From Stenomitos rutilans HA7619-LM2 (GTDB taxonomy: Bacteria > Cyanobacteriota > Cyanobacteriia > Leptolyngbyales > Leptolyngbyaceae), in contig JAHHIE010000039.1 of the NCBI GenBank assembly GCA_019358945.1, positions 1 to 61,981 of the forward strand: 61,981 nt of DNA. Direction: 5' to 3'. The notes under the pieces were generated by a model. That model did not search any database. It was not told the DNA's origin and saw nothing but the letters and a program-made list of their open reading frames with translations. Of the stretch, positions 18,143 through 26,850 are shown in pieces. The translations under genes were made by a program, and so were the position numbers. Numbering within the stretch: the stretch's first letter is position 1; each line of letters begins with the position of its first letter.

Positions 18143-19276
18143 ATGGGACATTCAGGCTTTCGGCGCTATAGTGCCATTGCGGTAGGCGCGCTACTGGCGA
18201 GCACAATTACCATTCACCCCCCTACAGAGACCACCAGTTCACACCTGACGCTTGATTCTGCCGCTGACGCTCGTAGCAGTGGTGGGCGTAGTGGTGGTGG
18301 TTCCTTTCGTTCGACCCCTTCGCGTTCAACGGGTTCTAGTTCGTCGGGGTCGCGTTCGTCCGGCTCTAGCTCGTCAGGGTCTAGCAGTTTTAACCGCAGT
18401 AACAGCCCGTCTTACCAGCGCGATCGCTACTATAACGGCGGCAGCGGCCCTGTGATTGTGCCTGTACCCGTAGGCCCAGGTGTTTACAACGACCCTTACC
18501 GCAACAATGGCTACAGTAACGGCTACAACAATGGCTCTAACAGCAGCGGTTCTAACAACAGTCAGGCTTCAACAGACGATTCGGCTGTGGGTTGGATGGT
18601 CGCACTCTTCATCCTTGTTGTGGTTGCGATCGTAGGCTTTGGAATTGCCTTCTTCGTGTTTAAAGCCATGCGTAGCTCAGATGGAGCCGCCAGCAACACC
18701 GAATTGGACAACAACATTGTCACGGTGAGCAAAGTTCAAGTAGCACTGCTAGCAGAGGCCCGCGAGATTCAAACAGAGCTGACTGAACTTAGCCTGGACG
18801 TTGATACAGAGACATCAGAAGGTTTGCTGCAATTGGTGCAAGAGGCGGCTTTAGCGCTGCTAAGAATGCCAGAAAACTGGTCACACGTTCTGGCAGAGTC
18901 CCAAACAGTCAAAAGTCGAGAAGACGCTGAAGCTTTATTCAACAAGCTGTCGATCGCCGAGCGGAGCAAGTTTAGCGTCGAGACTTTGACGAACGTAGGC
19001 GGTAGAGTGCGCCAGAGCGATCGCTTCAAGCCTGACCCCGAAGAAGACCCTGCCTCCTATATTGTGGTGACGTTGCTGGTGGGAACCGCTAACGATAAGC
19101 CACTGTTTGACCAGGTGAGAACGCAGGAAGACTTGAGCCATGTACTAGAGCAGTTGGCCTCACTCCCGTCTGATTACCTGATGACCTTTGAGCTACTGTG
19201 GAGCCCGCAAGAGTCATCTGACAGCCTTACCTACGATGAACTGCTGACCGAGTACACAGACATGGTGCAACTGTAA
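18143..19276 (+). CDS. DUF1517 membrane protein with Ser/Gly-rich domain
   Basis: 377 residues. The N-terminus is signal-like (SAIAVGALLASTITIH). It is followed by a long Ser/Gly/Arg low-complexity region (about 45-90) and an Asn/Gly/Tyr region (about 120-145). A single strong transmembrane helix (VGWMVALFILVVVAIVGFGIAFFVF, about 152-176) follows, then the ~190-residue DUF1517 domain (VTVSKVQVALLAEAREIQTEL ... AEALFNKLSIAERSKFSVETLTNV). The family is widespread in cyanobacteria and plastids, with no established activity. A soluble paralogue follows immediately. Confidence 0.85.
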   Translation: MGHSGFRRYSAIAVGALLASTITIHPPTETTSSHLTLDSAADARSSGGRSGGGSFRSTPSRSTGSSSSGSRSSGSSSSGSSSFNRSNSPSYQRDRYYNGGSGPVIVPVPVGPGVYNDPYRNNGYSNGYNNGSNSSGSNNSQASTDDSAVGWMVALFILVVVAIVGFGIAFFVFKAMRSSDGAASNTELDNNIVTVSKVQVALLAEAREIQTELTELSLDVDTETSEGLLQLVQEAALALLRMPENWSHVLAESQTVKSREDAEALFNKLSIAERSKFSVETLTNVGGRVRQSDRFKPDPEEDPASYIVVTLLVGTANDKPLFDQVRTQEDLSHVLEQLASLPSDYLMTFELLWSPQESSDSLTYDELLTEYTDMVQL

Positions 19277-19508
19277 GTATGCCGTGTTGATGCAGACAAA
19301 AGCTTGTGGCGAGGGCAGAAAGGGAATGCTGAAAGCACTTAAATTTGGCTGAGCCGTGATGGTTGGCTAAGCGCACGCGATCGCCTCTCAACGCTTGCAA
19401 ACCTACCCTTTTACTCATGCGGCAACGTTATAGATTTGCAACTTTATAGAAATACAGACATGCAGATACGCCAAGCTAAAGTCAGCGGACGCTGAGCAAC
19501 AGGGTGCT

Positions 19509-20132
19509 ATGAACCATTTACAAGAACCGTCAGAGCAAGAATCTGCTGACAGCCTGGAACTAGTCAATGACATTGTGACAGTTAGCAGGCTACAAGTGGC
19601 ACTCCGATCGCGTGCTAAGCGCCTTCAAACCCAGTTTTCAGCGATCGCGCTACGGGCAAATACGGCTACTCCAGAGGGGCTGTTTGAACTGCTGCAAGAG
19701 ACGGCAACTGTCCTGCTAGAAAACGCTGACTTCTGGACGCACGTTTTAGCCTGTTCCCAGACGGTTGACAGCCGCGAAGAGGCAGAAGCCCTTTTCAACA
19801 AGTTTTCGCTGCAAGAACGCGCTAAATTTAGCGCCGAAACCTTGACCAACGTGAATGGAGTGATTAGCCAACAACCAGCCGAAGCGCCAAACGCCAATAC
19901 CGATCCAGCTTTTATTGTCGTGACCCTGGTGCTAGGTACTGCCGATGATCAACCGCTTTTTAATGAGATTTATTCAACGTCACTGCTGCGCGATGTGCTG
20001 GAGGATATTTCGCTCGTGCGATCGCGTTTCCTGCTGGCATTTGAACTCCTCTGGACACCGCAAGACTCGCTTGATTGTCTGACTGAAGCTGACTTGAAGG
20101 CAGATTATGCGGACTTGGTGCCGATCGCTTAG
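19509..20132 (+). CDS. DUF1517 soluble paralogue
   Basis: 207 residues equivalent to only the C-terminal domain of the preceding gene. Matching blocks are DIVTVSRLQVALRSRAK, GLFELLQETATVLLEN, HVLACSQTVDSREEAEALFNKFSLQERAKFSAETLTNVNG, FIVVTLVLGTADDQPLF and FELLWTPQDSLDCLTEADL. The signal peptide, low-complexity region and transmembrane helix are absent. This is a tandem duplication followed by loss of the anchor, or the reverse. The two genes are 232 bases apart and may not be cotranscribed. Function unknown. Confidence 0.8.
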   Translation: MNHLQEPSEQESADSLELVNDIVTVSRLQVALRSRAKRLQTQFSAIALRANTATPEGLFELLQETATVLLENADFWTHVLACSQTVDSREEAEALFNKFSLQERAKFSAETLTNVNGVISQQPAEAPNANTDPAFIVVTLVLGTADDQPLFNEIYSTSLLRDVLEDISLVRSRFLLAFELLWTPQDSLDCLTEADLKADYADLVPIA

Positions 20133-20308
20133 GGTAGAGGGCAGAAGAAGTCAGAGGTCGGGGGCAGGGGAAGCAGAGGAGGCAGGGGGACAATTTGCAA
20201 CTCAAAACTCAAAACTTCTACGCTGACCGCTGGTGGCTGACCGCTCAAAACTCAAAACTCAAAACTCCCCCACAGACTTCCACTGCTAGCTGACTACGTG
20301 CCTCACCC
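20133..20308. repeat. Composite of three interspersed repeat families
   Basis: Spacer packed with gggcaggggaagcagagg, several aactcaaaactc units and cgctgaccgctggtggctgaccgctc. All three are found elsewhere in the window, here joined as one block upstream of ispF. Confidence 0.6.
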
Positions 20309-20314
20309 TATAAT
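20309..20314 (+). promoter_or_regulatory. Possible -10 box for ispF
   Basis: A TATAAT hexamer lies 25 bases before the ispF start codon. No convincing -35 hexamer is found 17 bases upstream, so the match could be chance. Confidence 0.3.
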
Positions 20315-20338
20315 CGAAAGGTTGAGCGTTGTAGGCTG

Positions 20339-20818
20339 ATGACGAAGATTCGGATTGGCAATGGGTACGACATACATCGTCTGGTGCGCGATCGTCCACT
20401 CATTCTGGGCGGGGTTGAAATTGAGCATGAGTTGGGCTTACTGGGGCACAGTGATGCCGATGTATTAACGCACGCGATTATGGATGCCATGTTAGGCGCG
20501 CTGAGCCTGGGTGATATTGGGCACTACTTTCCGCCGACCGACCCTAAATGGAAGGGCGCAGATAGTGTCGCGTTGCTCATGCAGGTCGATCGCTTGATTC
20601 AAGCGGAGGGGTGGAAGATTGGCAATATTGACTCTGTGGTAGTAGCTGAGCGCCCAAAGCTAAAGCCGCATCTTGCAGCCATGCGCGATCGTCTTTCTAC
20701 GGCTCTCAAGCTCCAACCGAATCAAGTCGGCATTAAGGCCACTACAAACGAAAAACTGGATGCAACGGGACGTGAAGAAGGTATCTCGGCCTATGCCGTT
20801 GTGCTGCTGGTGGCATAG
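20339..20818 (+). CDS. ispF: 2-C-methyl-D-erythritol 2,4-cyclodiphosphate synthase
   Basis: MEP-pathway enzyme that cyclises CDP-ME 2-phosphate with release of CMP, feeding carotenoid, phytol and quinone synthesis. 159 residues, full length. Metal-binding and signature residues are visible in [12 protein letters not shown] (Asp and His), [34 protein letters not shown] and [17 protein letters not shown]. The start ATG has the typical MTKIRIG context. Other MEP-pathway genes are not adjacent. Confidence 0.97.
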   Translation: MTKIRIGNGYDIHRLVRDRPLILGGVEIEHELGLLGHSDADVLTHAIMDAMLGALSLGDIGHYFPPTDPKWKGADSVALLMQVDRLIQAEGWKIGNIDSVVVAERPKLKPHLAAMRDRLSTALKLQPNQVGIKATTNEKLDATGREEGISAYAVVLLVA

Positions 20819-21376
20819 CTATAGGCGAGTGACGGGCGATCCACGCGTGCACTGGCAAAGGCGTGAGTCATTGATGGCTCTGGAGCTATTCCGTCATCAA
20901 AACTGTCATTATCCATAGTGCTTGATGAAGATTTCATCAAACTTCACTAAAGCTTATGTGATAGTGCTTTACCGGAGCAGGGTAAATTAGATTGCAGAAG
21001 TAGCGATCTCAGCTTGCCGCTTCCACCCGTGAAACAACTCCTAGTCTGATGACTCACCTTTAACAGACTATACTCTTAGTTCATCACCTCTTTCGATTGC
21101 AGAAATGCTGATGAATCGGTTAGATAGGGTTGTTTATGACAGCGTTTGGGTAATCAGGTGCAGTCATACCAGGACGAGGCGCTGTGCCTGACTAATGTCA
21201 GGGCTTTGTGATGGGCTGGCAGCGTGAAATACAATACAGTCATTCTTCAAGCCGTTCTTTCCAGTTATTCGCTCAGTGCTATGGTTCAACCACTCGCGAT
21301 CGCTCTTAGCACGACATTCTGATACGAGTCCCTGAAATTCATCTTCACTTTCTCCTCGCTTGGGAAGCCACGTGTT
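20819..21376. other. Intergenic region upstream of the PilT-like gene
   Basis: 558 bases without a gene I can support. A perfect short palindrome, ttgatgaagatttcatcaa (20922-20940), lies about 100 bases after ispF. It lacks a T-run, so it is a weak terminator candidate or a protein-binding site. The rest shows no repeat family or RNA gene that I recognise. Confidence 0.4.
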
Positions 21377-22876
21377 ATGACTGCTACTAATGCTTCTACC
21401 GGATCGAAACCTGATGCCAGTACATCCATCCGGTTTGTCATTCAAGACGCTTATGACCGTGGAGCAACTGCGCTATACCTTCAACCAGGTCGTCCACCGT
21501 TTTATCGCATGAGCGGTAAACTCCTGCCGCAAGATCATCTCGCGCCACTGACGCCAGAGCAATTTCGGCATTACCTTCAAGAAGTGCTGACGCCTCAGCA
21601 ACTCAAGCACTACCTTGATGTGCGCAAACTAGACGTTGATGTCCGCATTCCCGGCTTTATGCAGGGTCGCATCAACTGTGGGCCAACAGCACAGGGAACG
21701 GAGGCGATGAGTCTCAACGCGATCGCGCTCGATGGGCCAGGACGTGATGTGCAGCGTCAAGGAACTGTGCAAGTCATGGTAGAAGATGCGTGTAAGCAGC
21801 GTGCGTCTGACATTCATCTACAGGTTGGCGAACCTGTGCGGTTTCGGATTCAGGGCAAGATGGTCAAGCAGGAGTCTTACGGCAAGATCACCGCGCGTCA
21901 ATTTGAAGAGTTCCTGCAAGAAGTGCTATCGCCCGCGCAACAAGAACAGTTTCAGACACGGCAAGAACTGGACACCGCCATTCTCTACGAAGGCATGGTG
22001 CGCTGCCGGGTGAACTGTTCGCAGTCGATCATGGGCGGCGCAATGGTGCTGCGCTTGATTTCGCTGGATGTACCCACGCTGAAGAAATTGGGACTGCCGG
22101 ATATTTTGGGCGTGCTAGCCGAGGAACGGCAAGGACTGATTTTGGTGACGGGGTCGGTCAACTCCGGCAAATCAACCTCGCTGGCAGCGATGCTCCGGCA
22201 TGTGAATGAAACCTTGCCGCGCAAGATTGTAACGATCGAAGATCCGATTGAGTATGTTCACACTTCTAACCAATCATTGGTCACTCAACGGGAAGTGGGG
22301 CTGCACACCCAGGAGTTTAAAGATGCGCTGCGAGGTGCGTTGCGACAAGATCCCGATATTATTCTGATTGGTGAGATGCGCGATCGGGAAACCGTTGATA
22401 CTGCCATTCGTGCTTCTCTCACCGGGCATTTGGTCTTAGGTACTCTGCACACCAAAGGGTCTGTTAATGCCTTCAAACGGTTGCTCAACTTCTACACACC
22501 TGAAGAGCAAGAAACGGTACGCATTCAAATTGTGGATGCCCTCCGTGCGGTAATTGCTCAAGCCCTGGTGCCTACCGTTCACGGCGGACGCACAGCAGCT
22601 TTAGAAATTATGCTCAACACCGACACCATTCGAGATTATCTCCAGAAGGGTGCGATCGAAGAAATTTATCAACTGATGGAGGAAGGCAAAGACGGCAGCC
22701 AAACCCTTAATCAGGCGCTCTTTGATCTATATGAAGGAGGAGTGATTACGCCTCACGATGCGATGACGGCATCTCTCTTGCCAGATGACCTGAACTATAT
22801 GCTGAAGAACTATACGCGCCGTTCTAGTCGATCGGGCTTGATGACGTCTGAGTACTTTAATCACCAAATGACTTAG
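21377..22876 (+). CDS. PilT-type twitching ATPase with duplicated N-terminal domain
   Basis: Type IV pilus retraction-class secretion ATPase, 499 residues, where PilT is usually 350-430. Residues about 18-115 (FVIQDAYDRGATALYLQPG ... LRHYLQEVL-type ... AIALD) and about 128-228 (VMVEDACKQRASDIHLQVG ... FEEFLQEVLSP ... LISLD) are two copies of the PAS-like N1 domain. Only the second keeps the canonical ASDIHLQ. The ATPase core follows: Walker A variant GSVNSGKST near residue 260, TIEDPIEYVH (Asp box), DPDIILIGEMRD (Walker B) and TGHLVLGTLHTKGS (His box). Likely relative of cyanobacterial PilT2-like proteins. It lies alone, not in a pil operon. Confidence 0.85.
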   Translation: MTATNASTGSKPDASTSIRFVIQDAYDRGATALYLQPGRPPFYRMSGKLLPQDHLAPLTPEQFRHYLQEVLTPQQLKHYLDVRKLDVDVRIPGFMQGRINCGPTAQGTEAMSLNAIALDGPGRDVQRQGTVQVMVEDACKQRASDIHLQVGEPVRFRIQGKMVKQESYGKITARQFEEFLQEVLSPAQQEQFQTRQELDTAILYEGMVRCRVNCSQSIMGGAMVLRLISLDVPTLKKLGLPDILGVLAEERQGLILVTGSVNSGKSTSLAAMLRHVNETLPRKIVTIEDPIEYVHTSNQSLVTQREVGLHTQEFKDALRGALRQDPDIILIGEMRDRETVDTAIRASLTGHLVLGTLHTKGSVNAFKRLLNFYTPEEQETVRIQIVDALRAVIAQALVPTVHGGRTAALEIMLNTDTIRDYLQKGAIEEIYQLMEEGKDGSQTLNQALFDLYEGGVITPHDAMTASLLPDDLNYMLKNYTRRSSRSGLMTSEYFNHQMT

Positions 22877-23633
22877 GAAACGTGAGTCCGGGTGATGCAG
22901 AGGGCATTGCTTCGGCAGAAACGATTGCCCAATATCCAATTAGCAGGGATTCAAGCTAACGGATTAATAGCGATTAAGAGCGCACCCTACAAAATTCAGT
23001 GTTGACGCAATACTGCGTGTCCCTTCAGGTCAAAGTAGGCAGTAAGTGGACGTTGAGTCGCTCGATTGAGTCTTATTTAAAGAATGAGTTGGATGATTTT
23101 TGGAATTAAATAAGAACAGAAATTTTTAGATAAAGATAAACGAAGATGATTTAGGGCGCGTCATCAATTAAGCTCAAAAACCTTGAGTATCAACCTTACC
23201 GCGCCCGTCCTCACAAACAAGACTAGGGGCTGGAACCTTTGCTGCAAGTCATATGTATGAGTGACTGATGACAGCCCCTAGACTGTAACGACATAATAAT
23301 AGAGGCAGCTTCAGATACTTTCTTGATAGACGAATGTAAATTCAAATTTAGATTTGTTTTGTGGAGTCAAAAGCAGCATAGCGAATATTCCAGGTATTGT
23401 TTCTCAGATTCAAGCAATATAAAAAATATACAGACACGACAACGTTAAGTAATAAAGGTGATATTTTTTTCCATAGTGCTTGTATTGAAAGCCCGTTTTT
23501 TTGGTGTAGTCCCTAGTTATTTTTTCAAGCAAACAACGACAAAAGCCAGTTCAATCTTTTCCAAAATGAACTTGCTTTAGAAATTAGAACTTAACTATGG
23601 CATTATGGCTGGATGCCAAGTATGTAGATCAAT
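22877..23633. other. Long intergenic region holding structured element copy A
   Basis: 757 bases without a protein gene. Positions 23152-23283 carry copy A of the structured element. Both flanks (about 23090-23150 and 23300-23620) are AT-rich compared with neighbouring DNA, unlike the rest of the window. No RNA polymerase signals or tRNA could be supported. Confidence 0.5.
23152..23283 (+). ncRNA. Structured element, copy A (possible HEARO/omega-RNA-like)
   Basis: About 130 bases. Stem 1 pairs gggcgcg (23154-23160) with cgcgccc (23200-23206). Its loop holds the conserved tcatcaatt and ccttgagtatcaacctt. After a linker gtcctcacaaacaaga, stem 2 pairs ctaggggctg (23223-23232) with cagcccctag (23272-23281), enclosing ggaacctttgctgcaag and gtatgagtgactgatg. 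Both stems are perfect over 7 and 10 pairs. The bases upstream (aaacgaagatgattt) differ from those before the other copies, as a guide would. No nuclease or transposase gene is nearby. Confidence 0.5.
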
Positions 23634-25034
23634 TTGACTAGTAATTCTCATCCAGCCGTGAAACCTTCTCAATCGCTATTGCAGGTCTTTCAAAGTCGCA
23701 AGATGGCAGCTATTTTGCTGTTGGGGTTTGCCTCTGGGTTGCCGTTTGCGCTGACGGATGATGCCTTTCGCGCCTGGATGACCAAAGCTGAACTGAACCT
23801 TAGTACGATCGGCTGGTTTAGTTTGGTCAGTCTGCCCTATTCACTGAAGTTCATTTGGTCGCCGCTACTCGATCGCTTTGTGCCGCCGTTTTTAGGCCGC
23901 AGACGTGGCTGGATGCTGCTGGCACAGGTCGGTCTCATTGCAGGGATTGTGGCGATTGCCCTGCAGATGGGTGTTATTGCGACGCTGGACTCCCAGGCGC
24001 GATCGTTCAATCTGCAACTGCTGGCGCTAACAGCGTTGGGAGTTGCCCTTCTAAGCGCTACACAAGATATTGCGATCGATGCTTATCGTGCTGACGTGGT
24101 TTTGGAGCGAGAGGTCGGTGCAGGCGCATCTATGACCATTTTGGGCTACCGGATTGCCCTGCTGCTTACCGGGTGGATTGCCTTCAACCTGGCTGACCGT
24201 ATTACCTGGCCCTGGGTCTACGGCTTTATGGCGCTGCTGATGGGTGCAGGGCTGCTCACGTCACTATGGGCACCTGAACCTGTTGAACGCGATCAACCCC
24301 CCGAATCGTTACGACAGGCTGTTGTGCTGCCCTTTATGGAGTTTTTTCGTCGCCTGGGGTGGCAGCAAGCTCTGTTTACGCTCATCTTCATCATCGTGTT
24401 TAAGCTGGGTGATGCGATGGTCGCCAAAATGGCTGTGCCGTTCCTCGGTGGCAAGGGGCTTGGCTTTGCCGATGCCGATATTGGTAACATTCGTCAGGGT
24501 ATGGGATTGATTGCCACGATCGTCGGCACGCTGGCTGGGGGAGCCGTGCTGAGCAAAATCGGTATTCATCGATCGCTGTGGATTTTTGGTGCCCTGCAAG
24601 CCGTGAGTAATCTGGGCTATTACCTTCTTGCGGTAGTGGGTAAAAGCTACCCTACAATGGTCGCAGCCATTAACGTGGAGAATTTTTGCGGGGGCTTAGG
24701 TACGGCTGGCTTCCTGGGCTTTCTGATGAGCCTCTGCAATCCCCAATTTTCAGCAACGCAGTTCGCACTCCTGTCCAGTTTGATGGCAGTGGGCAGAGAT
24801 TTGATGGCGGGGCCTGCGAGTGGTGAGCTAGCGCAACGGCTTCAACCGTTCCTTCAAGCAAACCCTGCCTTACTTGCTCATGGATACCTAGTAGGTGCGA
24901 CCCAGCAAGGTTGGGCACTCTTCTTTTTAGTCACGCTGGCGGCTTCTTTGCCGGGGCTTTTACTGCTGCCCTTTTTTGCTCCGTGGGAGGGCAAACTGCG
25001 ATCGAAATTTGCCGATTCACATGATGAAAATTAA
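23634..25034 (+). CDS. AmpG-like MFS transporter (muropeptide permease family)
   Basis: 466 residues with about 12-14 hydrophobic segments. The N-terminal MFS/AmpG signature is clear: ILLLGFASGLPFALTDDAFRAWMT, STIGWFSLVSLPYSLKFIWSPLLDRF, GRRRGWML and ATQDIAIDAYRADV. E. coli AmpG imports anhydro-muropeptides for peptidoglycan recycling. Cyanobacterial homologues may do the same, but the substrate is not proven. The start is uncertain: TTG at 23634 gives this length, while GTG at 23658 (VKPSQSLL) and ATG at 23703 are alternatives. The next gene begins 97 bases later. Confidence 0.85.
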   Translation: MTSNSHPAVKPSQSLLQVFQSRKMAAILLLGFASGLPFALTDDAFRAWMTKAELNLSTIGWFSLVSLPYSLKFIWSPLLDRFVPPFLGRRRGWMLLAQVGLIAGIVAIALQMGVIATLDSQARSFNLQLLALTALGVALLSATQDIAIDAYRADVVLEREVGAGASMTILGYRIALLLTGWIAFNLADRITWPWVYGFMALLMGAGLLTSLWAPEPVERDQPPESLRQAVVLPFMEFFRRLGWQQALFTLIFIIVFKLGDAMVAKMAVPFLGGKGLGFADADIGNIRQGMGLIATIVGTLAGGAVLSKIGIHRSLWIFGALQAVSNLGYYLLAVVGKSYPTMVAAINVENFCGGLGTAGFLGFLMSLCNPQFSATQFALLSSLMAVGRDLMAGPASGELAQRLQPFLQANPALLAHGYLVGATQQGWALFFLVTLAASLPGLLLLPFFAPWEGKLRSKFADSHDEN

Positions 25035-25131
25035 CGATGTCGCGTTACGATAGTAACTAAGAACTTCACAAATCTTGAGTGAAGTCTCAGAATTTCTACT
25101 TGAACTAAATACTATTCATACGGCTACTTCC

Positions 25132-25374
25132 ATGACGTTCTTTCGGCAGTACATTGCTCCGCTTTTCATCTTTCTCATCTTTTTTGTGGCGTTAGCTGCG
25201 GTCAGCGTTCGGATTTTTCTGCCCTCCGATATGGCTGCTCCTGCCCCCATGAGCGACGTTAGTTCGCAGAAGGCGACTATGCCCAGCGCAGAGTCACTCG
25301 CGGGCTTACCTCCGGCGCTTTCGGCTTTGGTAAAGGGCTTGCCAGATGATCCAGCGCTATTGCAATTGCAGTAG
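25132..25374 (+). CDS. N-terminal membrane-anchor fragment of a split GNAT gene
   Basis: 80 residues with one transmembrane helix (YIAPLFIFLIFFVALAAVSVRIFL) and an Ala/Pro/Ser-rich stretch, ending at an amber codon (CTGCAG... CAG TAG TCG CAA). The frame continues open in the same register past the TAG, through SQETAFLTLEAIAQNDRPKPL, into the GNAT gene starting at or before 25435. The simplest reading is one membrane-anchored acetyltransferase gene interrupted by a single nonsense change such as CAG to TAG. Two separate genes remain possible. Confidence 0.5.
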   Translation: MTFFRQYIAPLFIFLIFFVALAAVSVRIFLPSDMAAPAPMSDVSSQKATMPSAESLAGLPPALSALVKGLPDDPALLQLQ

Positions 25375-25434
25375 TCGCAAGAAACTGCCTTTCTGACTCT
25401 GGAAGCGATCGCTCAAAACGATCGCCCTAAGCCA

Positions 25435-25956
25435 TTGGTTGGGGTGTTTGTGTTGCATCAACTGCCTCCTGATTACAGCTTACGCTTGGGTTCTGGACTC
25501 GATCGCGCATTGCTGTTGAAATTTATGCAGCGGACGTATCAGGAGGTGGAAGCAGCCGACAGCTACGCCCATCTGGCACATACCGTTGAGCAGTACTTGT
25601 CGCACGAAACACCGCTTTGGTGGGTGCTTCCTGTAGCTGAGGCAAACCTAAACGCTCTGCCTGCAACAACTTCCGTGCGATCACAACCGCCGATTGCATG
25701 CCTCTGGTTAGGCACTGCGATCGATCAGGTATATGGCGATCAGCACACGCACGTTTTTTTGCTCTATGTACTGCCAAAGCATCGACGTAAAGGTATTGGT
25801 AAGGCACTTATGCTTCACGCTGAGGCATGGGCTATGAGCAGAGGCGATCGGCAGATTGGACTGCAAGTTTTTCAGAAAAACCAAGCAGCGCTCAACCTTT
25901 ACAAAGGATTGGGCTTTCAAACGCAATCGTTGTGGATGGTGAAGCCGTTGCGGTGA
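25435..25956 (+). CDS. GNAT-family N-acetyltransferase (probably 3' part of a split gene)
   Basis: Acetyl-CoA-dependent acetyltransferase fold in the last ~90 residues: HVFLLYVLPKHRRKGIGKALMLHAEAWA contains the Q/RxxGxG/A pyrophosphate-binding loop (RRKGIG), and LQVFQKNQAALNLYKGLGFQTQSLWMVK is motif B. The N-terminal part (SLRLGSGLDRALLLKFMQRTYQE, HTVEQYLSHETPLWWV) is typical of cyanobacterial members. No ribosome-binding site precedes the nominal TTG at 25435, and the reading frame is open upstream to the amber codon at 25372. This suggests that the native start was at 25132. Confidence 0.7.
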   Translation: MVGVFVLHQLPPDYSLRLGSGLDRALLLKFMQRTYQEVEAADSYAHLAHTVEQYLSHETPLWWVLPVAEANLNALPATTSVRSQPPIACLWLGTAIDQVYGDQHTHVFLLYVLPKHRRKGIGKALMLHAEAWAMSRGDRQIGLQVFQKNQAALNLYKGLGFQTQSLWMVKPLR

Positions 25957-26135
25957 GGGTGAGAAGTTGAAGGGCAGGGGAAGCAGAGGGAGCGAGGCTA
26001 AAGATAAGAAGGATAAACGCTGAAAGGCTGCATCACACCTCTTTAGTGTATGGCGCACTATACGAAGTCGCTTTCAAAGCGCTGGTGCTACTCAAAGCTC
26101 TCCCTGCTTCCCCACTCCCCACCCTACTCCCCTTC
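25957..26135. repeat. Purine-rich and pyrimidine-rich repeat block
   Basis: Spacer between convergent genes with ggcaggggaagcagagggag (about 25974-25994), aaggataaacgctgaaagg and the complementary type ctctccctgcttccccactcccc near 26097. The opposed repeats could pair in RNA. Confidence 0.5.
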
Positions 26136-26795
26136 TCACTCAGCCAAGCCTTCCAGCAAGGAGGCTTCGAGGGCAGTGGTAATTGCCTGCGCGGTTTGTT
26201 TATCGCCGCTCTGCCGATAATTTGTCGTGTAAAGTGGCGGCCTAATCGTAATGGTGATGTGCGATCGCCATGTTGGAGTAGGGCGGTAGTGGATTGCGAT
26301 CGGTACGATTGGGATACTGATGGGCTCAGGTATGACGGCTTCTGTTTGCAAAACTAGTCGTGCTAAGCCAGGTTTGAGTGAGCGTAAGGGCTGATCCCGC
26401 ACGATGCCGCCTTCAGGAAACAGCATCAGTTTTTTGTGGGCTTGCAACAGCTCGATCGCGTAGCGAAAACTGGCAATCTTAGGATGCTCCACATCGACTG
26501 GAAAAGCGCCTAACCGTTGTAAAAACCAGCCCTGTATGCCAGCGAACTGGTTTGCATTGGTCATAAACCAGAGCGGTTCGACGCTGAGTAGCGCCAGCAC
26601 AAATGGATCCCAGCGGCTGTAGTGTTTGGGTGCTAGCACAACAGGCCCCTGAGTGGGTAGATGCTTAACCCCACGAATCACGATCGAGCCAAAGAAAAGG
26701 CTTAAAAACAGCCGATGAATGGGCAACAGCAGCCAGTAAAGCCAGGGCACAACCGAAACGTGATCAAGCGTCTCTGGTATTGTTTTTTGAGTCAA
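26136..26795 (-). CDS. plsC: 1-acyl-sn-glycerol-3-phosphate acyltransferase family protein
   Basis: Lysophosphatidate acyltransferase-type enzyme at the cytoplasmic membrane. Motif I is HYSRWDPF (the HX4D catalytic pair). Motif III is LMLFPEGGIVRD, and IVPIAIHYRP forms motif IV. A hydrophobic N-terminus (VVPWLYWLLLPIHRLFLSLFF) would anchor it. 219 residues is within the usual 200-250. Cyanobacteria carry several PlsC paralogues that differ in acyl preference, so this gene may not be the main one. It is transcribed ahead of the DUF3370 gene in the opposite order and lies 55 bases from it. Confidence 0.85.
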   Translation of the reverse strand: MTQKTIPETLDHVSVVPWLYWLLLPIHRLFLSLFFGSIVIRGVKHLPTQGPVVLAPKHYSRWDPFVLALLSVEPLWFMTNANQFAGIQGWFLQRLGAFPVDVEHPKIASFRYAIELLQAHKKLMLFPEGGIVRDQPLRSLKPGLARLVLQTEAVIPEPISIPIVPIAIHYRPTPTWRSHITITIRPPLYTTNYRQSGDKQTAQAITTALEASLLEGLAE

Positions 26796-26850
26796 CGAGT
26801 ATCCTCCTCTGCCTCTTCTGCCCTTTGTTTACCAGTTCTTGTTAATTGAC

